NCBI GenBank assembly: GCA_024277255.1
Contig: JAJRVQ010000073.1
Location: 1 to 64,000 of the forward strand
DNA from: Acidobacteriota bacterium
Lineage (GTDB): Bacteria; Acidobacteriota; Thermoanaerobaculia; Multivoradales; SZUA-115
Length of the DNA: 64,000 nucleotides
Reading direction: 5' to 3'
In this document: positions 1 to 8,610 of the stretch, in pieces
How positions within the stretch are numbered: position 1 is the stretch's first letter
How the letters are laid out: every line of letters starts with the position of its first letter
Notes under the pieces: model-generated
Told to the model about the DNA's origin: nothing
Database searches by the model: none
What the model saw: the letters and a program-made list of their open reading frames with translations, nothing else
Program-made: the position numbers and the translations under genes

Positions 1-151
1 CCCTAAGAGGCTCGATAGCCTCCATGGAATCGCAAAGATAAAACGCAAACCGTCTGCCAGCCCGCTCAGCTCTGCCAGCCAGTGGAAAACAACAACCTGG
101 ATCTATCCTTAATGGACCGGGTTTCCGGCCGGACCTCTAGTGTCGGATGCC

Positions 152-1000
152 TTAGTAGGTGAAGACGGCGACCAGGTGGAGGATGAGGAGGACGAAGAGC
201 ACCATCGAAGTCGGTACGTGCGCCCACAGCCAGCCGCGCAACGCCGTTTGCAGGGTGTAATGGGCGTCCACGTCGAGCTTGGTTTTATACAGTCGTGCCA
301 GCTTGGAGAGCTTCTCTTTCTCCTCCGGAGAGAGGAAGCGGCGCAGGTAGTCGAACTCCTTGAGTTGGCCCTGTTTGCCGCCGGTGATATCGAGAAAGTA
401 GATCCACCGCCGCCGCGGCGCGACGAGCTCCGGCGCTACCCGCCGGGCGTAGAGTGCTTGCACCGGCTCGGTCGAGGTGGCGGCGAGCGCCTCGGCCTTC
501 TCGCGCAGCTCGCCGACCAGCTCGCCGACACGCTCATACAGCACCTCGAGGCCGAGCCCGGAGCCGAGGGTTCGCGGGATCCACTGCTGGAGCGCCAGTC
601 CGCCGAGGCCGCTGAGAACCGTCCACCAGGAGAGGATCCACAACGACCAGCTGATCAGCCCCGAAGGGGTGCGAAATCCGCTGTGCATGAGCATCAGCAG
701 GAGGAACAGACCGCCGCCGTAGAGATGGAGATAGAGCCAGTTGCGGGCACTGCCGAGGCGGTACTTCGAGACCAGCGACATGGAGCGGCGGCGCATTCCG
801 TAGAGGGTGGCGGCGACCATCAGCAGGGCGGCGGCGGTGCCGTAGGCGAGACCCCAGATGTTCGACGGTGAGCGCTCGGCGAGGAGCAGATTGGCAATGT
901 AGGCCGCCAGGCTGAGCGCCGTCGCACCGGCGAAGAGCCACACCCAGCGCCGCCCGGCGAGCGCCGGGCGCGATGTCTTGCGGCGGGTCGCTTGGGCCAT
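152..1000 (-). CDS. b-type cytochrome-like integral membrane protein
   Basis: Predicted inner-membrane protein of 282 residues with about five hydrophobic segments: two near the N-terminus, two around a central LYLHLYGGG...LMLMHSGF stretch, and a C-terminal segment with LWAHVPTS and LILHLVAVF. Histidines spaced inside helices (LYLH, LMLMH, LWAH, LILH) are the pattern expected of a haem-b four-helix bundle. A soluble loop of about 110 residues lies before the last helix. The frame opens further upstream, but the ATG at 998-1000 shares one base with the TAA of the preceding ferredoxin gene, so translational coupling favours this start. As last gene of the cytochrome operon it probably exchanges electrons between quinone and the ferredoxin subunit. 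The haem assignment is inference; the membrane topology is clear. Exact family not recognised. Confidence 0.7.
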   Translation of the reverse strand: MAQATRRKTSRPALAGRRWVWLFAGATALSLAAYIANLLLAERSPSNIWGLAYGTAAALLMVAATLYGMRRRSMSLVSKYRLGSARNWLYLHLYGGGLFLLLMLMHSGFRTPSGLISWSLWILSWWTVLSGLGGLALQQWIPRTLGSGLGLEVLYERVGELVGELREKAEALAATSTEPVQALYARRVAPELVAPRRRWIYFLDITGGKQGQLKEFDYLRRFLSPEEKEKLSKLARLYKTKLDVDAHYTLQTALRGWLWAHVPTSMVLFVLLILHLVAVFTY

Positions 1001-2637
1001 TACTCCTTGCCCTCCAGCAGCTTCTGGAACTCGTCGACCGAGCCGACCCGGAAGGCGCACCCTTGCGGGCAGTTACTGACGCAGGCCGGGCCGTGGCCGG
1101 TGTCGTGGCAGAGGTCGCACTTGCTGGCCACCTTGCGGTCTTTGCCGCGTAGGCCGAGGGGGATCATGTCGCCGGGCCACTGTTGCCCGGTGTCGTGCAT
1201 GACGATGGCGTCGTAGGGGCAGTTGTTGGCGCAGGTCGAGCAGCCGATGCAGACGCCGTCTTCGATCTCCACCACGTCGCCGACCCCGGCGCGATGGATC
1301 GCCCCGGTGGGACAACCGACCAGGCAGACCGGATCGCGGCAGTGGTAGCAGGACTTGGCGATCAGCAAGCTCTTGTACTTGTCGCCCTCGCGCACGAACC
1401 GCGGTCGGCCGTCGTGGGTGGCGGCGCAGGCGCGCACGCAGTCGTCGCAGCGGGTGCAGCTTTCGAGATCGATCACCAGCATGCTGCTGCCCTGCACCAA
1501 CCCCGCATCCAGCGCCACCTGGGTGAACTCGGAGTGGGCGATGTTGCGCTTGGCGAAACCAGCCTCGCGAATGCGGTCGGCGGCGGTGCGCCACAGACCT
1601 TCCTCGACCTCCGGGTAGGCGCGCAGCAGCTGAGCGAAGGCCTGGCCCGGCAACTTGACCAGCTCGGCGTACTCGACCGAGGTGGCGGTCGTCTCCCAGC
1701 CGCTGAGTTCGTCGATCATCAACTCGGCCTCGCCCAGGGTCATCCCCTTGGAGAGGTAGGAGACGACGATCTCCCCTTCGCCGAAATGTTGCGCCAGTTT
1801 GACGAAGCCGGAACGCACCAAGTAGAGGGCGTCGACCGGCTCGCCCTGGCGCACGAGAACCTCGTCCGGGTCGAGGGAGATCAGCTCGACCGTCGCCTTG
1901 AGCCCTTCGATGAACATGCCGCTGCAATCGCGAAACAGCGGTGTGCTTTTCAGCTGTGCGGCCAGCGAGCGCTGGCGGTAGAGACGGTCGAGGCGCTCGC
2001 GCAGCCCCTTGGACTTGCGCTTCATCAGGCGCAGGGCGGGCAGGCGCACCTGGACGACCTCGCAGTCGGTGACGGTGCGGGCGGTGACCGACTGCGGCCA
2101 ACCGCTCATCGCGCCGATCTCGCCCAGGATCTCGCCGGAGCCGAGACGAGCGCCGCTGCCGGCCGGCAGATCGAAGTCCATCGTCGCCAGGAAGGTGATC
2201 TCCCGGCTGCCGTCGATACCCGGTCCCAGCACGTGGCTCGGCAAGGGGGCGGTGGCGGTGGCGCTGGGCCTGGCGACCGGCGCGGCGAGCGCCGTGCGCG
2301 ACAGGTCGAAAATCGGTAGCGGTTCGGCGCGCTCATCGCTCAGTCCGCGCACGAAGACCTCCACCTCGCCGCTGACGATGAAGAAAGCGAGGTCGATGTA
2401 GCTGCCCTCCTCGAAGAGGACCGAGCCGGCGCTCCACCTGGCCACCGAGAGGTCGGGGCTGATGCGCTCGAGGAAGGCGTCGTCGTAGTCGTCGAAAATC
2501 TCGTAGCGGCGCAGGTCGGCGAGCGACAGCTTGTCCGCAGCCGCGATCAGACCGGTGCTGGCGCCGAAGGAGGTCCACCGGTCGCGGTACTGCTCCAGCC
2601 GCTTGAGCGTCGTCTTACTGTGCAGATCGCCCTTCAT
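1000..2637 (-). CDS. Double cNMP-binding domain / four-cluster ferredoxin fusion protein
   Basis: 545-residue cytoplasmic protein. Residues about 45-215 and 225-350 resemble two cyclic-nucleotide-binding (CRP-type) beta-roll domains; the second has the clear sequence VRQGEPVDALYLVRSGFVK and GEAELM. The C-terminal part (about 385-530) carries four cysteine groups, CTRCDDCVRAC, CYHCRDPVCLVGC, CIGCSTCANNC and CDLCHDTGHGPAC, the arrangement of HycB/DmsB-type electron-transfer subunits with four [4Fe-4S] clusters. I see no DNA-binding helix-turn-helix, so it is not an ordinary CRP regulator. Its start overlaps the octahaem cytochrome stop by four bases (ATGA) and its stop overlaps the b-type cytochrome start. 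It probably carries electrons on the cytoplasmic side of the membrane chain, possibly gated by a nucleotide or other ligand. The gating is inference. Confidence 0.8.
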   Translation of the reverse strand: MKGDLHSKTTLKRLEQYRDRWTSFGASTGLIAAADKLSLADLRRYEIFDDYDDAFLERISPDLSVARWSAGSVLFEEGSYIDLAFFIVSGEVEVFVRGLSDERAEPLPIFDLSRTALAAPVARPSATATAPLPSHVLGPGIDGSREITFLATMDFDLPAGSGARLGSGEILGEIGAMSGWPQSVTARTVTDCEVVQVRLPALRLMKRKSKGLRERLDRLYRQRSLAAQLKSTPLFRDCSGMFIEGLKATVELISLDPDEVLVRQGEPVDALYLVRSGFVKLAQHFGEGEIVVSYLSKGMTLGEAELMIDELSGWETTATSVEYAELVKLPGQAFAQLLRAYPEVEEGLWRTAADRIREAGFAKRNIAHSEFTQVALDAGLVQGSSMLVIDLESCTRCDDCVRACAATHDGRPRFVREGDKYKSLLIAKSCYHCRDPVCLVGCPTGAIHRAGVGDVVEIEDGVCIGCSTCANNCPYDAIVMHDTGQQWPGDMIPLGLRGKDRKVASKCDLCHDTGHGPACVSNCPQGCAFRVGSVDEFQKLLEGKE

Positions 2638-4799
2638 GAACCGCCTCCGGACGGTGGATTAACCGCTCGGTAGAGCAGCTCCAACCGCTGCTGGACGAGG
2701 AGCAAGAGATCCTCGATCGTCGCCGACTCCTCAACCTGCGGGAAGGGTGGTAACTCCACGGGGCCGTGGCTGACTGCGATGGGCGGTGCGAGGTTTCTCT
2801 GCCCCGGCGCCCTCGCTCCCGATGCCGCCGATCGACTACCGCCCGCCGGCCGTTGCCGGTTCCAGGAGGCCCCTGTGGCGGCGGCCAGGCTGGGGGAGCG
2901 CTGGCGCTCTTGGGCGAGGGTGGCCTCGGCGGCGGGCGCCAGTTCGGCCAGTTCTACTTGTGGTACCGGTCCGCGCGCCGCCAACGCCGCGCGCACGGCG
3001 GCGGCGAACGGCTGGCCGGAGGCCGGCGCCTGTTCCCAATGGTCGATCTTGGCCAGGCCGGCGGCGTAGTCGAAGCCCTTGCCGGAAGGGTGGCCGGAGG
3101 AGATCAACCTCGGGTCGGTGATGAAGTGGCAGCCGGTGCAGGTCTTGGCACGAGTGTCGACGTTCTTAAGCTCGACCATCCCCAACTTCAGCGCTTGAAC
3201 GTAGCCGCCTCGGCGGCTGCCGAGCGCCTTGTCGCCCTCCTTGTGCACTTGCAGAAAGTCCTTGGCCGGGCCGTGACAGCTCTCGCAGCCGACCCCGTCG
3301 AAGACGTCGAACCCCTCGCTGCCGGAGACGATCGTGCCGTGGCAGTCCATGCACAGCTGGTTGCCCTTGGTCATGCTGCCGACCTTGATGCCGTAGAGCA
3401 GGGCGATCTTGACATTCTTGGCCCGGCGGTCGAAGAAGGGTTGAGCAGCGGTGAAGTGCGCGTCGCGCGCCCACCACGCGTTGGCTCCCTCGTGGCAGCC
3501 GCCGCAGGCTCCCGGCCCCAACGTGCGGAACTTGGAGCGCGGGTGGATTCGCCGCTTGAAGGTGCCGGCCGCCGGCCGGCCGGCGCGTCGTGCAGTGGCT
3601 CCCGGCGTCGGGGCGCCCGTCCCCACGGCGGCCACGGTGGCGCCGGGCGTCGCCGGTTCGCCCGCGCCGCCACCGTCGCCACCTGTGTTGTTGCGGAGCC
3701 CGCCCTCCGCGCTCTGCGCCACCGCCTCTTCCGGCTCGGGCTCGTCGAGACTCTGGACGAGGTTGTCCAAGGCCGCCAGCTGGAACGAGCCGGAGTGGTC
3801 GAGGAAGCTACGCGTCGCTGCGCCGATCTCGTCCGCGGCGGCGCGCAGTGCCGCGCCGTTGTTGGGTACCGCGCGTACCTTGGCGGCGACCGCCAGGATC
3901 TTGCGGATCTGTGGAATCGAGACCTTTCGGTCGACCTTCTGTACCTCGCGCAGCGCCATCTGGTAACGGCGGCTCACCGCGCGGGAGTAGGCGCCGTTGG
4001 TGGTCGCCGCGGCGACGGCGCGCAGGCTGAATTCGAGCGCCACGGTTCGGCCCACCACGTAGAGAGGCCGCTTTTGCGCTGGCGAACGCTGGCGGTTGGT
4101 CGCCCCCTCCTCGCCGCGGGTGGCGGCGAGGTAATTGTGGCGGATCGAACCCTGCGAGCGCTCGACCAGCTCGAAGCCGACGCTTCCGGTGCTATGTCCG
4201 CCGACGTTGACCAGCTTCTCCTCGGGTACGGTGTGGCAGCCGAAGCAGCTGGTGGCGACAGCGTAGAGGTCGGAGGGCCGCCGCATGCCGGCCCGGCGGC
4301 TCGCCTCGATGCGGCTGCGCCGGTGGTCGGCCGGCTCGCTCTCGTGGTCGAACCCCTTGCCGTAGTCGTTGTGCAGGTCGATCCAGTCGCGGCCGGCACC
4401 GTGGCAGGACTCGCAGGAAACGCCGGAGACGGCCCGCAATTGGCCGTCCCGGGCCGTCGGCGTGTAGTGGCAACGCAGGCACAGGCTGTCGCGCTTCATC
4501 AGCCGAAAGCCCATCTTGGAGGCGATCGCCTCCGCCGACTCCTTGCGGTGCAGGGTGCGGAAGCCGGTGGCGTGGGAACTCCTCTTCCACACCCCGATCT
4601 CGGCCAGGTGGCACTCGCCGCACGCCTCGGCGGTGACGATCTTCTCGGGCGGTTCCCGCGCGTACTCGAAGCTCGGCGGCGATTGCGCTCTACCGCTCCA
4701 CACCACGAGGCCGCTCACCAGGACCGCGCTACAGCCGACCACCACCGCCACCAGCTTGCGTGAGAGGTGGTGTGACACCGGGAGGTCAGGGTTCGCCAT
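2634..4799 (-). CDS. Octahaem c-type cytochrome, duplicated c554-like modules
   Basis: 721 residues with an N-terminal hydrophobic anchor or uncleaved signal (LVAVVVGCSAVLVSGLVVW). Eight CXXCH haem sites are visible: CGECH, CLRCH, CESCH and CFGCH in the N-terminal part, then CGGCH, CMDCH, CESCH and CTGCH in the C-terminal part. The order and spacing of the two sets match, and each resembles a tetrahaem cytochrome c554-type module, so the protein looks like an internal duplication joined by a Gly/Ala/Pro-rich linker (about residues 390-460). The ATG at 4797-4799 overlaps the TGA of the porin gene by one base; the longer open frame reads into that gene and is rejected. Probably periplasmic, linking the membrane module to the outer-membrane conduit. 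The C-terminus is Ala/Pro-rich and low in complexity. Confidence 0.85.
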   Translation of the reverse strand: MANPDLPVSHHLSRKLVAVVVGCSAVLVSGLVVWSGRAQSPPSFEYAREPPEKIVTAEACGECHLAEIGVWKRSSHATGFRTLHRKESAEAIASKMGFRLMKRDSLCLRCHYTPTARDGQLRAVSGVSCESCHGAGRDWIDLHNDYGKGFDHESEPADHRRSRIEASRRAGMRRPSDLYAVATSCFGCHTVPEEKLVNVGGHSTGSVGFELVERSQGSIRHNYLAATRGEEGATNRQRSPAQKRPLYVVGRTVALEFSLRAVAAATTNGAYSRAVSRRYQMALREVQKVDRKVSIPQIRKILAVAAKVRAVPNNGAALRAAADEIGAATRSFLDHSGSFQLAALDNLVQSLDEPEPEEAVAQSAEGGLRNNTGGDGGGAGEPATPGATVAAVGTGAPTPGATARRAGRPAAGTFKRRIHPRSKFRTLGPGACGGCHEGANAWWARDAHFTAAQPFFDRRAKNVKIALLYGIKVGSMTKGNQLCMDCHGTIVSGSEGFDVFDGVGCESCHGPAKDFLQVHKEGDKALGSRRGGYVQALKLGMVELKNVDTRAKTCTGCHFITDPRLISSGHPSGKGFDYAAGLAKIDHWEQAPASGQPFAAAVRAALAARGPVPQVELAELAPAAEATLAQERQRSPSLAAATGASWNRQRPAGGSRSAASGARAPGQRNLAPPIAVSHGPVELPPFPQVEESATIEDLLLLVQQRLELLYRAVNPPSGGGS

Positions 4800-6295
4800 C
4801 AGAACTTGAGGACCAGCTCTAGGCGCCCGCCGAAGAAGTCTTGGTCGCCGGCCCCCGCCCGGAGGCTCTCGCGCCTCCCGGCGATGGCGTCGATCACGAG
4901 GACGAAACGGCGGCCGAAGGCGGCCTGGTAGCGAGCGGTCGCGGCCACCGCGTTGGCCACGTCGTCCTCGGTGCCCACTCGACCACCCAACTCGACGATC
5001 AGCTGCCGGCGGGTGTTGTGGAAGAACCATTGGTAGCCCACCGCACCGCCGGCGACATCTTTGGCCCGGCTGCTCAGCGGGGCGCCGAAGCTCCCCAGTC
5101 CGACGGCGGCGAAGTTGATGCCGGCCCGTCCCAGCGGCCCGCCGGAGGCCGGCCCGCGGGCGGCGGAGGAGAACTCGTCCACCGCCCAGAAGGTGTTGAA
5201 GTAGAAGAAATTCAGGCTGCTGGCGGGCGTCCAAGAGGCCTCGGTGAAGAGCAGCACACCGTCGGTGGCGAAAGCGGTCTCCTCGTCGACGGCCGAGGAA
5301 GCGAGGAGGCGCAACGAGGTGTTGGCCTTGCCGATGCGCTGGATGGCGCTCACTCCGGCGGTGATCAGGTCGCCGCGCTGCGGGTCGTCCGAGCTGACGT
5401 AGACCAGATCGGCGTCGATGGTCGAGGTACGCAGGTCGGTCGAGGTGAGCAGGGCGAAGAGCTGCGCCGAGTCGTCCTCGCGGTTGTCACCCCCGCTACC
5501 CCGGCCGACTTCGTTCCAGCCCCAGAAGAAGGTGGTGCGGAAGTTGGAGGTGTTCTTGGGCTGCAAGGTGTTGCGGGTGAAACCCATGCCGTCGATGGCG
5601 TCGTCGATCAGAATCCCCTCTTGAAACAGCATCGGTTGACGGCCGACCGTGAAGCCGATGTCGGTGGCGCGGAAGTCGTCGCGCGACAGGTTGGGGAAGA
5701 TCTCTCCGAAGTCGCCCTCGAAGAAGAGGCTGGTGATCTGGCCGTTGAGTTCGCTGTTGAACTCTTCGTCGATGCCGGCGATGTTGGAGTCGAAGGTGTA
5801 GGAGGTGAAGCGGCCGTCGCGGTCGAGCGGGCGCAAGCCGATCACCAGCCGCTCGCTGCCGGAGAGCTGGAGGTTGACGAAGAGATCGAGCCGGTTGGCC
5901 CATTCGCTACGCCGTGCGCCGTCCACCTCGGCGGATTGCACCGCCGTGCGCAAACTGCCGAAGACCAGCAGCGACGGCTGCCAGATGGCGCCGGTGGGCA
6001 GCTCGAAGCCCGGGCGCAGGGTGCCGGTGCCGAGGAACGGCTCGCCCAACTCGACGATCGGTTTCGGTCGCTGTGGAAAGCCCTCGAGTTGCAGCGGGAT
6101 CACCTCGTCGCTCAGCCGGCTGGCGTGCTCGTTGCTGTGTTTCTCGCTGTGTTCCTCGCCGTACTCCTCCCTGTGCTCTTCCCCCTCGGCAGAGTCGTGC
6201 TCTTGCGCCGTGGAGATGGCCGGAGCGAGCAGCAGCGCGATGGCGAGGAGCCAGGCGGCGAGCGCGGCCCGCGAAGTGTCTGTTCGCTCGCGCAT
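4799..6295 (-). CDS. Outer-membrane beta-barrel (porin-like) protein of the cytochrome operon
   Basis: 498 residues with a good signal peptide (LAAWLLAIALLLAPAISTAQ), then a His/Glu-rich stretch (repeated EEH/EKH/NEH at about 29-45), then a long run of alternating polar/hydrophobic residues typical of transmembrane beta-strands, ending in LELVLKF with a terminal Phe as in outer-membrane barrels. The start at 6295 overlaps the TGA of the pentahaem cytochrome; an upstream ATG at 6328 is less likely. Its place between two multihaem cytochrome genes suggests the barrel sheathing a porin-cytochrome conduit, like the barrels of Geobacter Pcc/Ext clusters, though I cannot claim homology to them. The acidic His-rich tail could bind metal. 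An alternative is a general porin. Confidence 0.7.
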   Translation of the reverse strand: MRERTDTSRAALAAWLLAIALLLAPAISTAQEHDSAEGEEHREEYGEEHSEKHSNEHASRLSDEVIPLQLEGFPQRPKPIVELGEPFLGTGTLRPGFELPTGAIWQPSLLVFGSLRTAVQSAEVDGARRSEWANRLDLFVNLQLSGSERLVIGLRPLDRDGRFTSYTFDSNIAGIDEEFNSELNGQITSLFFEGDFGEIFPNLSRDDFRATDIGFTVGRQPMLFQEGILIDDAIDGMGFTRNTLQPKNTSNFRTTFFWGWNEVGRGSGGDNREDDSAQLFALLTSTDLRTSTIDADLVYVSSDDPQRGDLITAGVSAIQRIGKANTSLRLLASSAVDEETAFATDGVLLFTEASWTPASSLNFFYFNTFWAVDEFSSAARGPASGGPLGRAGINFAAVGLGSFGAPLSSRAKDVAGGAVGYQWFFHNTRRQLIVELGGRVGTEDDVANAVAATARYQAAFGRRFVLVIDAIAGRRESLRAGAGDQDFFGGRLELVLKF

Positions 6296-8106
6296 CAGGG
6301 CGCCTCGATTCTCAGTTCGCTCTCCCACAGCACGAGGTGGCCGGCGACCACCCGTTCGGCGACCTCCCGGGCACTCATCCCGTAGTCGAAGCCGACATCC
6401 TTGATCTCGTGGATCAGGTTGATCGGGATCATGCCGGCCTTGAGCCGCACCGTGGCGACGTACGGTCCTTTGCCGGTGAGCGCCGCCTTGTCGATTCGAT
6501 ACTTCGCCCAGCGATGACCCAGCGGTTCGATGTTCTGCTTATGTTTGCGCGCCCCGCGCGGCCTGCCGGTGAGGACGGTCGACGAGGTGGAAGGGCGCAG
6601 GAAAGGGAGCGGATCGGGCGAGTAATTGAGCGCCAGCACCTGCTCGCGTTCGCCGCCGCGCACCATGCGGGTGAGGAACTTCGCTTGCAGGCTGAACAGC
6701 GAGCGGTCGAGCGGTAACTCGCCGTTGTGGACGTAGAGCGAGTGCAGGTCGCGCACGTCGCCGTTGGCGTCCAGATCGCCGCTTTCGAAAACGACAGTGC
6801 CCTCGCGATCCTTCACCTCCACCTGTAGCCAGACCAGCCGCTCGGCGTCAAAGCCGGTCGGGACACCATGACCGTTGGTCGCGTTCTTCACCTCCACCTT
6901 GAAGGCGATGCCCCGGGAATCGACCCGCTCGACGACCATCTCGCCGAACTGGTAGCCGGCCTGGAGGACGCGCTTGCGATCGCTGTTGGCTTCGGCGAGC
7001 AGCGCCAGGTTCTGGTCGAGGATGTCGCGGGCGTCGTAGCGGTCGTCGGCCGAGCGCCAGCGGTCCGGGAAGTCGTAGTCCGCCGAAGCGGTGTCCTCGA
7101 ACGAGTCGCTCCCCCAGCCCGCCCGCCAGTCGAAGGTCAGCCATTCGCGGATGGTCGCCAGCTCCGAGGCCTGCGTGTTGTGCGGGAAAATCCCCGGATG
7201 AACCACCGAGTAGTCGGGGCCGATGAACATGTGGTTGGTGCGCTTGCGTGGCCTCGTCGCCTTGCCACCGACCGTCGCGGCCGGGGCCTGGGCGTAGCCC
7301 GAGTCCTTGCCCGGCTCGCTGCCCATGTGGCAGTCCTGGCACGATATGCCCTCGTCGGCCGCCGGCGAGGTCTTGAACTCGCTGAACGCCTCTTCCAGCC
7401 GGAAGCCGTTGACCAGATTGACGTCGTGGCAGCTGGCGCACGACCCGGAGGTGTCGATCTGGAAGAATTTCTCCGCCCGCGTGTGAATCGCCCGGCCCGC
7501 TTTTCCCCGTTCGGTATTGACCCGGTATTCGTCGCTTTCGATCACCCTGGCGAGTTCGTCGTTTCCGCTCGGTCCGTAGACCGGCTCGAAGAGATCGCCT
7601 TCGACGATGGCCAGCCGCCCCGAGAGCTTGCCGTAGGCGCGGTTCACCCGGTGGCAGACGACGCAGGTGACGCCTTCACGCGAGGTCGGGTGGCGGTCCA
7701 TGTTGCTGATGAACTCCGGCTCGCCCAGGTTCATCCCGACCGGGGTGTGGCAGCGGATGCAGAAGTCGCCGTTGGTGCCGTTGGTGATCTTCAGCACGGT
7801 GCCCTGCATGGCGTTGAACACCGGACTGATCTGGGAGTAGGCGTGCGGCGAAACCGACCACTCGCGGTAGTGATCGGGATGGCAGGTGGCGCAGGTGGTC
7901 GCGGAGGGGAAGCGGTTTTCGAGGAAGAGTGCGGCGTGTTCCTCCTCGGCGTCTGCCGCTTCGACGACAACGCTTCGGGCTCCGGTCTCCCCCTCGGCGA
8001 GCGGTTCTTGCGGCAACGCCCGGAAGGTCATTCCGGCCGTCGCCAGCAGCGCTGAGGCGGCGAACAGGAGCGCAGGTCGAAGGGCTCTACGCTGATCCGG
8101 TTGCAT
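6295..8106 (-). CDS. Pentahaem c-type cytochrome
   Basis: 603 residues with an N-terminal signal or anchor (ALLFAASALLATAGM). Five CXXCH sites are visible in the N-terminal half: CATCH, CIRCH, CVVCH, CASCH and CQDCH. The C-terminal half (about 330-600) has no haem motif and looks like a beta-rich domain of the kind seen in cytochrome c554-related proteins (KVEVKNATNGHGVPTGFDAERLVW). It is the first gene of a five-gene operon with one-base or four-base overlaps between all members. It is exported, so it would act in the periplasm or on the cell surface. With the barrel and octahaem genes that follow it probably forms an electron conduit. The electron donor and acceptor cannot be read from the sequence. 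Confidence 0.85.
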   Translation of the reverse strand: MQPDQRRALRPALLFAASALLATAGMTFRALPQEPLAEGETGARSVVVEAADAEEEHAALFLENRFPSATTCATCHPDHYREWSVSPHAYSQISPVFNAMQGTVLKITNGTNGDFCIRCHTPVGMNLGEPEFISNMDRHPTSREGVTCVVCHRVNRAYGKLSGRLAIVEGDLFEPVYGPSGNDELARVIESDEYRVNTERGKAGRAIHTRAEKFFQIDTSGSCASCHDVNLVNGFRLEEAFSEFKTSPAADEGISCQDCHMGSEPGKDSGYAQAPAATVGGKATRPRKRTNHMFIGPDYSVVHPGIFPHNTQASELATIREWLTFDWRAGWGSDSFEDTASADYDFPDRWRSADDRYDARDILDQNLALLAEANSDRKRVLQAGYQFGEMVVERVDSRGIAFKVEVKNATNGHGVPTGFDAERLVWLQVEVKDREGTVVFESGDLDANGDVRDLHSLYVHNGELPLDRSLFSLQAKFLTRMVRGGEREQVLALNYSPDPLPFLRPSTSSTVLTGRPRGARKHKQNIEPLGHRWAKYRIDKAALTGKGPYVATVRLKAGMIPINLIHEIKDVGFDYGMSAREVAERVVAGHLVLWESELRIEAP

Positions 8107-8610
8107 CGATCCGGCTCCTTTTTTTGGCTTAGTCTATCAATCGCCACGTAAACCGTGGAAATCTCGTTTCAGAGATTGGCTGAGATAGGGGCTTCGCCGT
8201 TACCGATCGACGCGAAAGTGGTCGCTTTTTATCGCCTTGCTCAAAGGCCCGGCCGACAGTTGGGAGGCTGCCGGCCGGGCACAACTCTGTGGTGAGCAAA
8301 CAGAGTCGGTGGAGCTCGCCCGAAGCGAGTCGAGCGAGTTGAGCCAGGTACCAACACAGAGGAAACATGCTCGGGAGCGAGCGACTGCGCCGACACAAGG
8401 ATCCACATTGAAGAAGAACACCAAGCCAGGCGGAATGGGGGTGTGCACCGTTGATTGTTTCTTTGCCGGGGAGCCTGTGGGTGGATTCCGCCACGCTCTT
8501 TTTGCCGCGCTTGCGCGACCTGCTGGCGGTCCGAAACGAGGTAAGCTCAAGGTGTCGGGTATCACCCCGCGAAGCCAACACTGTGTTGCACTAAAACTAG
8601 GGAGAGAGCC
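8107..8610. other. Divergent intergenic region with stacked hairpins
   Basis: Separates the cytochrome operon (minus) from malate dehydrogenase (plus) and must hold both promoters. I see three inverted repeats. 8247-8280 has a 9-bp GCCCGGCCG stem extended by three more pairs, with an 8-nt loop. 8284-8306 has a 7-bp ACTCTGT/ACAGAGT stem. 8576-8588 (CAACAC-T-GTGTTG) ends ten bases before the malate dehydrogenase ribosome-binding site. Open frames here have no recognisable product and unconvincing composition, so I call no gene. Confidence 0.5.

Noticed and set aside
140-871. Long plus-strand open frame opposite the b-type cytochrome gene
   Set aside because: Composition is rich in Glu/Arg/Gly with no family features, and it mirrors the minus-strand membrane protein. 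GC-rich antisense frames like this recur throughout the window.
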